Below are positions 15,577 to 24,739 of a stretch of DNA of 64,000 bases, in pieces. This DNA is from Streptomyces sp. V2I9 (GTDB taxonomy: Bacteria; Actinomycetota; Actinomycetes; Streptomycetales; Streptomycetaceae), in NCBI RefSeq assembly GCF_030817475.1, contig NZ_JAUSZJ010000002.1, positions 2,700,501 through 2,764,500 of the forward strand. The letters are read 5' to 3'. The notes beneath the pieces were generated by a model. That model searched no databases. It was not told where the DNA came from and was given only the letters and a program-made list of their open reading frames with translations. Within the stretch, counting starts at the first letter, position 1. Every line of letters begins with the position of its first letter. The translations under genes were made by a program, and so were the position numbers.

Positions 15577-16914
15577 CTACTTGGTGATCGTGACCGTCGC
15601 CTGAGCCGTTGCGGAGCGGTGCAGGCCGTCGCCCTTGTAGGTGGCGGTGTAGGTCACGTCGCCCGTCTCGCGCAGGCGTTCCGTGATCATGAACTCGCCC
15701 GTCGACGCGGAGACGGGGAAGGCGCCGACCGGAGTTCCGGCCGGGTGTGCCGCGTCGGTGCGCGTCACGTCCACCGTCGTACCGGCCGGGAAGGGCTCCG
15801 CCGCCGACAGCTGTCCGGTGACGGTCAGATCCTTGCCCCTGGGGGACGTCGCGGGTGCCTGGAGGCTGAGGGTGGTGTCCAGCTTGCCGGCGTCCGGGAG
15901 GACGTGGAGCGTGGGGGCACTGCCGTAGGAGAAGCCGGTGATGGCGAAGAGACGGTTCTCGTCCGGTGCCCAGGCGAGACCGTCCCGCTGGAGGTTGTTC
16001 ACGACGTACTCGCGGAACGCCGGCCAGGTGGTACCCGGGCGGTAGGTCTTGACGAAGTCGCCCTCGGCGCCCGTCGCGACCGTTCCGTCGGTCGCCACGG
16101 CCACCGCGTTCGGGAACTGCCAGCTCGAGTGGAAGCCGTTCGACGACAGGTCCGACAGCCGGATGACCTGGTGTTCGGACGGGTTGTTCGCCGCGACGAC
16201 GATGTTCTGGCCGTCCGCCGTCACCGCGAAATCGTTGAGGTACGAGATCGACGGGGCCGAAATGAAGGAGCGCTCGACGCGCTTCCGCAGATCTCCCGCC
16301 GCCGTGTCGTAGACCGCCAGCGAGGCCGGGCTGACCCCCTCCTCGCCCGCCACCAGGACGTTCGGGTCGGCGGGGGACGCCGCCAGGGCGGGGGCGTAGT
16401 GCCAGAAGCGCCCGCTGGGCACGAGCGTCGCTTCCGGGGCCGCGGAGGCCACGTCCAGCGAGCCGATGCCGCCGGCACTGGCGACCGTGTAGCCGAACCA
16501 CAGCTTGCCGCCGGCCATCGCCAGGGTCTGGGGCGAGGTGTCCGTCCCGGTCGGATAGCGGCCGGTCTCGGTGAGGGTGGCGGTGTCGATCTCGGCGATC
16601 GCGTCGGCCGTGGACAGGGCGACGTACAGCTTGGTGGAATCCGCCGAGAGCACAAGGCCCGCAGCCCCCTCCTCGCCGGTGATCTGCTGGACGACCGCAC
16701 CCGAGTAGTCGGTGACGACGACGCTGCCACCCTCCGGATCGCTGACGAACACCCGGTCGTGCACTCCGTCGACGACGATGTCCCGGAACGAGGCGCTGGG
16801 CAGCGCCACGCTCGTCTCCTCGGCCGCGGCCGTTCCGGCCCCCGCCCCTGCCAGAGACAGCGAGCCGATCAGTGCCACTGCCAGCACGGCGGCGGCGCGT
16901 TTGTGGATGCGCAA
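15577..16914 (-). CDS. secreted beta-propeller protein with C-terminal Ig-like domain
   Basis: A 445-residue exported protein. The signal peptide is visible: basic RIHKR, then AAAVLAVALIGSLSLAGAGA, with cleavage near AAA-EE. The next ~310 residues form YncE/YVTN-like blades, with repeats such as VLSADSTKLYVAL, TDTSPQTLAMAGGKLWF and DFAVTADGQNIVVAAN. The last ~90 residues are one Ig-like domain (LSLQAPATSPRGKDLTVTGQ ... YTATYKGDGLHRSATA). A TTG at 16914 is chosen because AGGAGG lies 9 bp upstream; an ATG at 16932 would put that site inside the gene. It is probably a wall-associated binding protein of unknown ligand. Confidence 0.82.
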   Translation of the reverse strand: MRIHKRAAAVLAVALIGSLSLAGAGAGTAAAEETSVALPSASFRDIVVDGVHDRVFVSDPEGGSVVVTDYSGAVVQQITGEEGAAGLVLSADSTKLYVALSTADAIAEIDTATLTETGRYPTGTDTSPQTLAMAGGKLWFGYTVASAGGIGSLDVASAAPEATLVPSGRFWHYAPALAASPADPNVLVAGEEGVSPASLAVYDTAAGDLRKRVERSFISAPSISYLNDFAVTADGQNIVVAANNPSEHQVIRLSDLSSNGFHSSWQFPNAVAVATDGTVATGAEGDFVKTYRPGTTWPAFREYVVNNLQRDGLAWAPDENRLFAITGFSYGSAPTLHVLPDAGKLDTTLSLQAPATSPRGKDLTVTGQLSAAEPFPAGTTVDVTRTDAAHPAGTPVGAFPVSASTGEFMITERLRETGDVTYTATYKGDGLHRSATAQATVTITK

Positions 16915-17196
16915 GTGAACAAGCCTCCTCATGACGGGATGGCCGCTTTCGGCCCCCCGGTACAAGAGCGCTGAGCGGTGGAAATATGTCACTGTGCAGG
17001 TCGCGCCGGTGTCTCTCCGCGTCGGCCGCCGGCCGGGCGAGCGGCCGGAAGCCGACCCGTCCCCCTCCCGCCGGAAACAGGTGACCACCCGCCGGACCCG
17101 GCTCAAGGGCGTCGCCCCCGGAGTGATCACGGTCCGCGTGACCGCTTGACCTCTGCTGGTCCGCCCGGACCCGGGCGCTTCAAGGGGAGGGTGTTC

Positions 17197-17507
17197 ATGC
17201 GGCAGCGGGGAGCCGGCAGCGGGCTGAGAATCGCGGCGCGGGTACTGATACCCCTCGGGCTGCTCCTGGCGGTGGGGGGCACCGGGGGAACTCGTACGAC
17301 TCGCGGTTCTTCCTCGACGAGCAGTCGGGCAGCGCCGCAGCCTTTGGTGTGATCGGGCGCGTGCGCGAGGGCTTCGCCGCTCCGGCGGTGTCGGGAGGGC
17401 TCGGAGCCCTCGGGGTACTGCTGACACCGGTCGGGACCGGCTTGGGCATCGGGGGGTACGTCGCCGGAAGGAACGCCCGGCGGCGGCTCACCCCGCCCCG
17501 CCCGTGA
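17197..17507 (+). pseudogene. small two-helix membrane protein gene with a frameshift
   Basis: A strong ribosome site AAGGGGAGG precedes ATG 17197. The first frame gives a hydrophobic helix (RIAARVLIPLGLLLAVGG) and stops at 17352 after nonsense sequence. Shifting frame at the G run near 17285-17292 restores NSYDSRFFLDEQSGSAAAFG, then GRVREGF and a second helix (GGLGALGVLLTPVGTGLGIG), ending at a stop at 17505-17507. The sum of the two frames is a sensible ~103-residue, two-pass membrane protein. The indel may be real or a sequencing error in a homopolymer. The end overlaps the convergent phosphotransferase gene by 20 bp. Confidence 0.6.
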
Positions 17508-18366
17508 GCGGATCTCCCAGGACCTCGTCGATCACGTGGGCTGCGCTACGGGCCATCGCCGGGTTCGACTCCCGGTAGTGCGCGAGTTCCAGCAGGGCGA
17601 TGGAGAGTGCCCAGCCACGGCCCCGCGCCCAGGCGGCGGCGTCGGCCGCGAGCGCCGTACGGAAGGTCTCCCTGGCGTCGGCCGTCAGCAGGTACCAGGC
17701 CGCGATCAGGTCGACCGCCGGGTCGGCCAGGCCGGTGCAGCCGAAGTCGATGACCGCGGTGAGGCGGCCGTCCGCGACCAGGACGTTGCCCGGCTGGAGG
17801 TCCCCGTGCACCCAGACCGGCCGGCCCGTGCCGGGCGGGGCGGCCAGCGCCCCCTTCCAGGCGGTGGTGGCGGCCTCCGCGTCCACGACCCCGCCCAGGC
17901 TCGCCAGCGCCTCGCGGGTCACCGTGTCGCGGGTGGCCAGCGGTGCGGCGCGGTAGGCGGGCGGGGCGTCCGCCGGGTCGATCCTGCGCAGCGCCAGCAC
18001 GAATTCCGCCAGGTCCGCGGCGAACAGGTCGGAGGACGACGTGGCGTCGCCGGGCGCCGGATTCACGCCGTCCAGCCAGGTGCAGACCGACCAGGGCCGG
18101 GGAAAGCCCTCGGCAGGTACGCCCTGTGCCAGCGGCATCGGCACCGGGAACGGCAACCGCGGCGCCAGCCGCGGCAGCCAGCGGTGTTCGGTCGCCACGT
18201 CCGCGGCGCTGCCCTCGGTACGCGGCAGCCGTACGGTCATGTCCGCGCCCAGGCGGTAGATCGCGTTCGCGGTCCCGCAGGCATCGACCGCCTCCACGGG
18301 CAGGTCCGACCACTGCGGGAACTGGGCGGCGACCAGGCCACGTACGAACGACGGTTCAATGATCAT
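17488..18366 (-). CDS. aminoglycoside/choline-type phosphotransferase (APH family)
   Basis: A 292-residue protein-kinase-like phosphotransferase. Visible elements are the N-lobe around GTANAIYRLGADMTVRLP, the catalytic loop VWVHGDLQPGNVLV (HGDxxxxN, Asp about residue 192) and the metal motif VIDFGCTGLADPAVDL (~215). It resembles macrolide/aminoglycoside phosphotransferases of streptomycetes, but the substrate cannot be assigned, and resistance should not be assumed. The ATG at 18366 is taken since conservation (MIIEPSFVRGLVAAQFP) begins there; no strong ribosome site is seen. The upstream region holds 33-bp tandem repeats, also lying before the divergent ATP-grasp gene. Confidence 0.88.
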   Translation of the reverse strand: MIIEPSFVRGLVAAQFPQWSDLPVEAVDACGTANAIYRLGADMTVRLPRTEGSAADVATEHRWLPRLAPRLPFPVPMPLAQGVPAEGFPRPWSVCTWLDGVNPAPGDATSSSDLFAADLAEFVLALRRIDPADAPPAYRAAPLATRDTVTREALASLGGVVDAEAATTAWKGALAAPPGTGRPVWVHGDLQPGNVLVADGRLTAVIDFGCTGLADPAVDLIAAWYLLTADARETFRTALAADAAAWARGRGWALSIALLELAHYRESNPAMARSAAHVIDEVLGDPLTGGAG

Positions 18367-18431
18367 GCGACGATCGAACCAGTTCCGCCCCGGTGCGCAC
18401 GACGAGCCGGCCGACCGCGAACCCGCCGCGC

Positions 18432-18590
18432 CCCCGCAGGTCGCGTGCCCGGAAGATCCCGTGTCCCCGCAGGTCGCACGCGCGGAAAGGCGCGTGGCCC
18501 CGCCAGCCACACGCCCGGAAGCCCCCGTTGCCCCACCGGCGGCGCGCCCGGACGACGCCGCACCCCCGCGCCCCCGGAAAATCCGCTGTG
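18432..18590. repeat. 33-bp tandem repeat array in divergent intergenic region
   Basis: Four full 33-bp units start at 18432, 18465, 18498 and 18531, with a shortened fifth at 18564. Each begins CCCC(G/A)C and contains a (C/G)GCCCGGA(A/C)G-like core in the middle. The period equals 11 codons, so all three frames on both strands stay repetitive and open, which creates spurious long reading frames through here. The array fills most of the space between the divergent phosphotransferase and ATP-grasp genes. Confidence 0.85.
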
Positions 18591-18623
18591 CCTCGCGGAC
18601 CGCGTACGGGAGGATCTGCGGCC

Positions 18624-19421
18624 ATGACCCGTCCGCCGCGCACCCTCGTCCTCCCGCCCCGGCTCACCGCGTCCGCCCGTACGGTGCGCGCCGCCGCGCT
18701 ACGGCGCGGGTTGCGCGTCGTGGAGGCGACCGCCTCCGCCGTACCGGAGCGGGCGGCCCTGCCGGGCTGCGTGGCGGGCGACGGGGGCGACCGGGCTCCC
18801 GTGCATCTGCACGCCGGGCCCTCCTTCGCCGATGTCGTGGCTCCCGCGCTCGGCATCGCCCTGCTGGAGGCTCCCGCCGACTGGCTCGCGCGGCTCCCCC
18901 GGGCCCTCACCCGGCGGGACGTCCGGGCGGTGCCCATCGGGGAGGCGTACCGGCTGCGCCGCCCCGCCTTCGTCAAGTCACCCAACGACAAGAGCATTCC
19001 GGCGCTCGTGTACGCGGACGGGTCCCGGCTGCCCGGACCGGACGCCGTGGATCCGGCGGCCGTCGTGCTCGTGAGCGACGTGATGACGTTCGCCGCCGAG
19101 TACCGGCTCCACCTGCTCGACGGGGCCGTCCACACGGCCGGGCAGTACGCCGAGGGCGGCCGGCTCCGGCTCGGGCCCGCATCCGACGACGCCCTCGCCT
19201 TCGGGCGGGACGTGCTCGCGGCCGCCGGGGACAGCCTGCCTTCGGCCGTCGTCGTCGATGTCGGGCGGGACGACGCGGGACGTTGGGCCGTGGTCGAAGC
19301 CAACGCCGCCTGGGCCAGCGGGTGTTACGAAGCCGAACCGGCGAGGGCCCTCGACACCGTCCTCCGCGCCGCCGGGCCCCTCGCGGAGCTGTCACCGTAC
19401 GATCGCGGATTCCTGCGCTGA
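18624..19421 (+). CDS. ATP-grasp domain protein (DUF4343-like)
   Basis: A 265-residue protein. Features typical of the ATP-grasp/DUF4343 group are RPAFVKSPNDKSIPALVYAD (lysine-containing ATP-binding segment, ~115-135), VLVSDVMTFAAEYRLHLLDG, and near the C-terminus VVVDVGRD, then RWAVVEANAAWASGCYEA (metal-binding E-x-N). Such enzymes ligate a carboxylate to an amine or thiol via acyl-phosphate. The ATG at 18624 has GGGAGG ~11 bp upstream; an upstream in-frame extension runs through the 33-bp repeats and is not credible. The substrate is unknown. Confidence 0.83.
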   Translation: MTRPPRTLVLPPRLTASARTVRAAALRRGLRVVEATASAVPERAALPGCVAGDGGDRAPVHLHAGPSFADVVAPALGIALLEAPADWLARLPRALTRRDVRAVPIGEAYRLRRPAFVKSPNDKSIPALVYADGSRLPGPDAVDPAAVVLVSDVMTFAAEYRLHLLDGAVHTAGQYAEGGRLRLGPASDDALAFGRDVLAAAGDSLPSAVVVDVGRDDAGRWAVVEANAAWASGCYEAEPARALDTVLRAAGPLAELSPYDRGFLR

Positions 19422-19524
19422 GCGCAGCACCCCGGACCGGCGGGCCCGGACCGGAATCGGCGGCTGCGGACCGGCGGGCCCGCCTCGCCCGGATCAACCG
19501 GCCGGGATCAGCCGGCCCCGAAGC

Positions 19525-21417
19525 TCAGCTCAGCTCCTCCGGGCAGGGCGTGCCCGGCTGGAACTGGTACGGGGCCGTCAGCCGGTACACGCCCGGTCGC
19601 GGCGCGAGCAGTTCGGTCCACTCGTCGCCGTACGGGCCCTCCTCCACCTTGTTCAGGCAGCCGTGCGTGTTGAGATAGGTCTTGGGCGCGGTCTCGTCCT
19701 CCTGCGACCGCTGCTTCGACTCCTCGGTCTCCTGCGGGCGCTGCACCGCCCTGCCGTCCTCGTCGACCAGGGCGAGCCACCGCGTGTACGGGATCCGGAT
19801 CAGCACCCGGCCCGCCGACTTCACGGTGATCGTCACCCCGCCCGCGCCCGCCCGCTCCACCGTCGCCGGCGGGTCGGCGAGCGGCACCGGGTCCAGCACC
19901 CGGTACAGCTTCCAGTTCTCGTCGCCCCAGATCTCGCGCAGGTACGGCTGCCCCTGCTCGATCAGCTCCGCCTCCTGGACCGCCCCGTTGTCCGGCCGGT
20001 CCTTGGGCAGCACCACGTAGTGCACGGCCCAGCGGTCCAGCCACTCCCGGTAGTTCACCGGGTCCAGCGTGTCGTCGTAGAAGAGCGGGTTGCGCTCCAT
20101 GTCGGCCTGGCGGTTCCAGCCGCGCGCCAGCTGGACGTACGGGGCGAGCGCCGACGACTCGCGGTGGCTGCTCGCGGGGACGACCTCGACCCGGCCGCGT
20201 TCGGCCCCCACCTGCTGGAGCTGGTTGACCAGCGGGGCCAGCTCGCGGTTCCAGGAAGCGGCGGGGGCGGTGCGGACGATGTCGTCGACGCTCTTGAAGC
20301 CGATCCAGAAGTTGAGCCCCGCGAAGGCCAGGACGAGGGCATACCAGCGGCGGCTGCGCGGGACCGTGTACGGCAGGGCGGCGAGCAGCGCCACTCCGGC
20401 GAACAGCATCGCCATCCGCGTGATGTTCGACCCGATCTGCGAGTCGACGACGTACGTGAGCAGCGTGCCGATCCCGTAGACGGCGGCGGCGGTGCGGACC
20501 GTGCTCCAGTCACGCGGGACGAGGACGAAGACGAGCACCGCGAAGAGGAACGGCAGCGACAGCGTCCCGAGCGACATCGGCTGCGTGCCCGAGAACGGGA
20601 ACAGCCAGGCGGACAGGCCGACCACGGCGACCGGGGCGAGCCCGATCGCGTACGCGCCGGGCCGCCGCTTGTGGAGGAACAGCGCTGCCGCGACGACCCC
20701 GAGGAAGAGGCCGGCGACCGGGCTGGAAGCGGTGGCGAGCGCGGCGAGCGGGGCGGCGACGGCGGCCTTGGCCCACCGCTTGTACCGCCACCGGTACGGC
20801 CAGCAGAACACCGCCGCCACCGCGCCGACCGCGAACATCATGCCGAGCCCGAACGTCACCCGGCCCGACAGCGCGTTGCACAGGAACGCGAAGACCCCGG
20901 CGAGCGCGCAGGCCAGCGGGTTGCGGACGGCCGGGACGCGCACGAGGATCAGCGCGGTCAGCCCGGAGGAGACCGTGCCGGCGATCATCATCGTCGTCCG
21001 GACGCCGAGCACGGACATCAGGTAGGGCGAGACCACGCTGTACGAGACGGGGTGCATGCCCCCGTACCAGGCCAGGTTGTACGCGGAACCGGGGTGCCGG
21101 CCCACGAACTCGGCCCAGGCGTCCTGCGCGGCGATGTCCCCGCCGGTGTTGGCGAAGAAGAAGAACCAGAGCACGTGCAGTACGGCGGCGGCGGCCGTGG
21201 CGATGGTGACGGGGTGGCGGAGCAGCCGGTGCGCCCGTTCGCGCGAGGTCTCGGGCGTGGCCGGGGACACCGCCCGCGCGGCAGGAGTCCCGGCGGGCCG
21301 GGGGGAGGCAAAGGACTCGGGGGTCCGGGGGGACGGCACGCGGACGTGCAGGGCCTCTCCCCCGGCGCCCGTGGTCTCGTCCGCCTCGCGGCCGGGCTTC
21401 GGCTCCGCGGTGGTCAC
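19525..21417 (-). CDS. large polytopic membrane protein, GT-C-glycosyltransferase-like layout
   Basis: A 630-residue protein. A ~65-residue hydrophilic N-terminus is followed by about 11-12 hydrophobic helices (from HPVTIATAAAAVLHVLWFFF to WYALVLAFAGLNFWIGF, residues ~70-360). A ~270-residue extracytoplasmic C-terminal region follows, with DIVRTAPAASWNRELAPLV and WAVHYVVLPKDRPDNG. This layout resembles GT-C membrane glycosyltransferases, although automated annotation often labels such proteins MFS. An acidic motif near the first loop (ANTGGDIAAQDAW) would suit a catalytic Asp. The function is inferred only by architecture. Confidence 0.7.
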   Translation of the reverse strand: MTTAEPKPGREADETTGAGGEALHVRVPSPRTPESFASPRPAGTPAARAVSPATPETSRERAHRLLRHPVTIATAAAAVLHVLWFFFFANTGGDIAAQDAWAEFVGRHPGSAYNLAWYGGMHPVSYSVVSPYLMSVLGVRTTMMIAGTVSSGLTALILVRVPAVRNPLACALAGVFAFLCNALSGRVTFGLGMMFAVGAVAAVFCWPYRWRYKRWAKAAVAAPLAALATASSPVAGLFLGVVAAALFLHKRRPGAYAIGLAPVAVVGLSAWLFPFSGTQPMSLGTLSLPFLFAVLVFVLVPRDWSTVRTAAAVYGIGTLLTYVVDSQIGSNITRMAMLFAGVALLAALPYTVPRSRRWYALVLAFAGLNFWIGFKSVDDIVRTAPAASWNRELAPLVNQLQQVGAERGRVEVVPASSHRESSALAPYVQLARGWNRQADMERNPLFYDDTLDPVNYREWLDRWAVHYVVLPKDRPDNGAVQEAELIEQGQPYLREIWGDENWKLYRVLDPVPLADPPATVERAGAGGVTITVKSAGRVLIRIPYTRWLALVDEDGRAVQRPQETEESKQRSQEDETAPKTYLNTHGCLNKVEEGPYGDEWTELLAPRPGVYRLTAPYQFQPGTPCPEELS

Positions 21418-21606
21418 TACGGCTCTCCCCGTCCTGCGCCGGCCCCGTACCTTTCGGGGACGCTAACACGTACCTCCGGCACGTATCCCTGTCATAGACC
21501 GGGGGGAGGAAGGGGGAGGGGGAAGCGGACCGCTTCCCCCTCCCCCACTTCCCGCCCGGTCGTCGGCCTGCCGGTCGAGCCGAGCCGCGCACCGACCGGT
21601 CCCGGT

Positions 21607-21656
21607 GGCCCGTACGCGGCTCGACCGGTCCGGCCCGTACGCGGCTCGACCGGTCC
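21607..21656. repeat. perfect 25-bp tandem duplication
   Basis: Two identical 25-bp units (21607-21631 and 21632-21656), each GGCCCGTACGCGGCTCGACC plus GGTCC. They lie in the 322-bp gap between the membrane protein and the carboxypeptidase gene. The remainder is rich in CGACCGGT/ACCGGT dyads (about ten copies between 21560 and 21735), possibly a terminator zone; no gene is seen. Confidence 0.85.
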
Positions 21657-21739
21657 CGGTCGGCCGAGCAGGTCAGCCGCACCGGCCCACCGATCCGGAC
21701 AGCCGAACCGGTGGGCCGATCCTGGTCGACCGCTGCCGG

Positions 21740-24547
21740 TCAGCCGATCCTGGCCAGCTTGTCGCCGAAGGCCGGCTGGACCAGATCGCCCTGGAGCACC
21801 ACCGGCGCCGTCATCTTTCCGGTGCCCGTGCCCACGGTCACCATGCCGACCTCGCTCCCGGCCTTCGCCTCGTGGCCGATGCCCTTGCCGTTGTCCGTGA
21901 CCTTGAGCTCGACCTCCAGACCGGACCAGCCGACCGCCTTGAGGTTCTTGGTGGCGACCACCGGGGTCTGCCCGCCGAACCCGTTGTCCACGTACCCGAC
22001 GACATCGCCCTTCTTCACCACCGTCGCCGAGGTGGCGGCCTCCTGCGCGTCCTTGATCAGCTTCAGGCTGTTCTGGAGGGACAGCTCCAGGCTGTCGTAG
22101 ACCCGGCCGGTGCCGGCCTGCTGGCCCATGACCGCCCCGTAGATCCACAGCAGCTTGCCGTCGACCTTGGTGTTCGCGGACCAGAGCAGGTTGCCGCCGG
22201 CGGGGGTCGAGGAGCCGGTCTTGATACCGCTCACGCCGGGCTGCAGGAGAAGGTTGTTGTTGTTGTAGATCTTGCCGTCTATGCCCTCGATCTCGACCTC
22301 GGGCGTGTCCACGATCTTCCGGAAGACCTCGTTGCGCATGACCGCCTGCGCCAGCTTCAGCTGGTCGGTGGCGGTCGAGACGGTGGTCTTCTCCAGCCCG
22401 CTCGGGTCGGTGTACGTGGAGTTGGTCATCCCGAGGTCCTTGGCCGCGTCGTTCATCTTGTCGATGAACGCGTCCTCGGAGCCCGCGTCCCAGCGGGCGA
22501 GCAGACGGGCCGCGTTGTTCCCCGAGGGGATCATCAGCAGCTGGAGCATCTGCCGCTGGGTCAGCTGCTGGCCCTTGGTCAGCGGGGCCGTCGACTCGTC
22601 GGGGCGCTTGGACTCGTCCTCCGCCTTCTGGTCGACGGTGATCTTCTCGCCCTCCTCGTCACCCTTGAGGGGGTGCCCTTCGAGGATCACGTAGGCGGTC
22701 ATGGCCTTCGCAACGCTGGCGATCGGGGCGGGCTTCTGCGCGCCCTCGGTGCCCAGGGAGCCGACACCGTCCACCATCACGGCCGACTGTCCCTGGCCCG
22801 GCCAGGCCAGCTTCGTCGCACCGCCCTCGAAGGTGTACGTCGGCTTCGCCGTCAGCTCCAGGGAGGGCTCCGGAAGCGGGCGCATCACCTGCACGATCGC
22901 AAAGACGATCAGCAGGAGGAGGACCAGCGGGGTCCAGATCTTGACCCGCCGTACGGCGGTCCTGACCGGGGTCTCCGGCGGCGGCGGGGTGTTCGTCAGC
23001 TCGGCGAGCAGGTCGAGCGGCGGCTTCGGCGGCAGCGGCTGCTGCCGGGTCCGCTCGGCCGCGGCCCAGGACGGGGCGGCGGGCGGCGGGGCGGCGGCCT
23101 CCGGAGTACGTGCGGAAGCTCCGGGCCCGGCGTCGGCCGTGTCCCCGCCCCCGGCTTCGGGCTCCGGCTTACGGGGCGCGGGGGCGGCGCGTACGTCATC
23201 GGAGCGGAGCGGCACGAACGTGCTCGTGCGCTCGGCGTCGCTCTCGGGAGCGGACCCCGGCTCGGTGGCGGACCCCGGCTCGGCGCTCCGGCCTCCGGGC
23301 CGGGCTCCGGGCTCGGTGCCCAGCTCGGTGTCGCGCGGGAGCTTCAGCGCGGTCGTCGCCTGATCGACCCCGCCGGTCGTCCCACCCGGCTTGAGCGCCT
23401 TGAAGACGGCGGTGGGCTGATCGATTCCTCGCAGGTCGGAGGCGTCGCCGGAGTCCGCCTCGGCGTCGGACGCACGGTCCGGGGCGGTGCCGGCCTCCGG
23501 CTTGTCATCGGCGTCCGGGGCGCTGCCCGCCTTCGGCTTGTCGTCGGCGTCCGGGGCGGCCCCGGCGTCCGGCTTGCCGTCCGCCTTCGCGCCGGGCTCC
23601 TCCTCGGACTGCTCGGTCTTCCCGGCCTGCTCGTCCTCCGGCTCGGACCGCTCGCTCTTCCGGTCCGGCTTCCGCTGCGGGTCCGACGGCGACTTCGCGT
23701 CCGCCACGGAAGCCGCCTCGGGCTCGGCCCGGCGCTCCGCCGTCGCGGAGGGCGCGGCCTCGTCGCCCTCGGCGACGCCCTCGTCGTCGGCCACGGGATC
23801 GTCGGCCATGGGCTTCGCCCCGGCGTCCGCGTCGTCTCCGGCTTCCGAATCCGGCCCATCCCCGGCGACGGCATCCGGCTTGTCTTCGGCCTCGGCGCCG
23901 ACCCAGGCGGCGACCGCGGCACGCAGTCGCCCGTCCCCTTCGCCGTCACCGTCCGCACTTTCGGGCTCAGGCTCCTCCGCCGGCTCCTTCGCGGACGCCT
24001 CGCCCTCGGTGACTTCCACGTCACCCTCGGAGGCTTCCACGTCGGGCTGCTTCACGCCCCCGTCCGGCTTCTCCCCGTCCGGCCTCTCCGCGCCCGCATC
24101 CGGCTCCTCGACACCGGTGTCCGCGCTCGTGCGGTCCTGGGCGGCTTCCGGGCCCTCGGGGGCCTCGACGGGCTCCCCGGCGGCGTCGGAGGCCGCAGAA
24201 ACGGCCTGAGGCGCGCTCCCCGACCCCGGCACCCCGTCCGGATCGGCGTCCGGCCCGGCATCCGTCACGGCTTCCGGCTCGTCCCCGGAAGCAGCCTCAG
24301 CCTCCGGCTCGCGCCGGGTCTCGTCCTCGGGCAGCCGGGGGCGGAACACCGCGGTCGCCGTGTCGGACGTGGCTCCCGAGCCCGTACCCGAACCGGTACC
24401 CGCTCCCGAACCCGCGTCGTCGGTTTCCGCCCCGTCCCGGGCCGCGTCGGGGGCACGGAAGACGGCGAAGCGCGGGTCGCGTTCCTCCGCAGCCGTCCCC
24501 GACGACGACTTCCGCTGCTCCGTTTTGTCGGGGGACTCGCCCGCCAC
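21740..24547 (-). CDS. D-alanyl-D-alanine carboxypeptidase with giant acidic cytoplasmic domain
   Basis: A 935-residue bitopic enzyme. Residues 1-~530 are Glu/Asp/Ala/Pro/Ser/Gly-rich, low-complexity and predicted disordered. A single transmembrane helix follows (WTPLVLLLLIVFAIVQVM, ~535-555). The extracellular S11 domain has all three penicillin-binding motifs: SVAK (Ser611), SGNN (SxN) and KTG in GIKTGSST, then a C-terminal beta domain. It should trim the terminal D-Ala of peptidoglycan stem peptides. The GTG at 24547 is preceded by AGAGGAGG at ideal spacing, so it is preferred to the in-frame start at 24595. A PonA/DacA-like cytoplasmic tail of this size is unusual and may be a phosphorylation or scaffold region. 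Confidence 0.9.
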   Translation of the reverse strand: MAGESPDKTEQRKSSSGTAAEERDPRFAVFRAPDAARDGAETDDAGSGAGTGSGTGSGATSDTATAVFRPRLPEDETRREPEAEAASGDEPEAVTDAGPDADPDGVPGSGSAPQAVSAASDAAGEPVEAPEGPEAAQDRTSADTGVEEPDAGAERPDGEKPDGGVKQPDVEASEGDVEVTEGEASAKEPAEEPEPESADGDGEGDGRLRAAVAAWVGAEAEDKPDAVAGDGPDSEAGDDADAGAKPMADDPVADDEGVAEGDEAAPSATAERRAEPEAASVADAKSPSDPQRKPDRKSERSEPEDEQAGKTEQSEEEPGAKADGKPDAGAAPDADDKPKAGSAPDADDKPEAGTAPDRASDAEADSGDASDLRGIDQPTAVFKALKPGGTTGGVDQATTALKLPRDTELGTEPGARPGGRSAEPGSATEPGSAPESDAERTSTFVPLRSDDVRAAPAPRKPEPEAGGGDTADAGPGASARTPEAAAPPPAAPSWAAAERTRQQPLPPKPPLDLLAELTNTPPPPETPVRTAVRRVKIWTPLVLLLLIVFAIVQVMRPLPEPSLELTAKPTYTFEGGATKLAWPGQGQSAVMVDGVGSLGTEGAQKPAPIASVAKAMTAYVILEGHPLKGDEEGEKITVDQKAEDESKRPDESTAPLTKGQQLTQRQMLQLLMIPSGNNAARLLARWDAGSEDAFIDKMNDAAKDLGMTNSTYTDPSGLEKTTVSTATDQLKLAQAVMRNEVFRKIVDTPEVEIEGIDGKIYNNNNLLLQPGVSGIKTGSSTPAGGNLLWSANTKVDGKLLWIYGAVMGQQAGTGRVYDSLELSLQNSLKLIKDAQEAATSATVVKKGDVVGYVDNGFGGQTPVVATKNLKAVGWSGLEVELKVTDNGKGIGHEAKAGSEVGMVTVGTGTGKMTAPVVLQGDLVQPAFGDKLARIG

Positions 24548-24739
24548 CGATGCCTCCTCTTGCGCTGCGGGGCCGACCCGCGCTGTCCGAACCATCTACC
24601 AGTGTCCTGTGTGAACCCTTGGCCGGGCTGCTAGACGAGAACGACATACCTACTGGTTCCCGCACATAGCAGTCAGGCGCTCTCGACAGATGAATGTGAG
24701 AGGGGTCACCCTGTCAGACATCCACGCGGGGAGGCATGG

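Noticed and set aside
17488..18366. Aminoglycoside resistance gene
   Set aside because: The APH fold is shared with many other kinases; nothing in the sequence or context fixes an antibiotic substrate.
18432..18590. CRISPR array
   Set aside because: The 33-bp units are directly contiguous and diverged, with no spacers and no cas genes.
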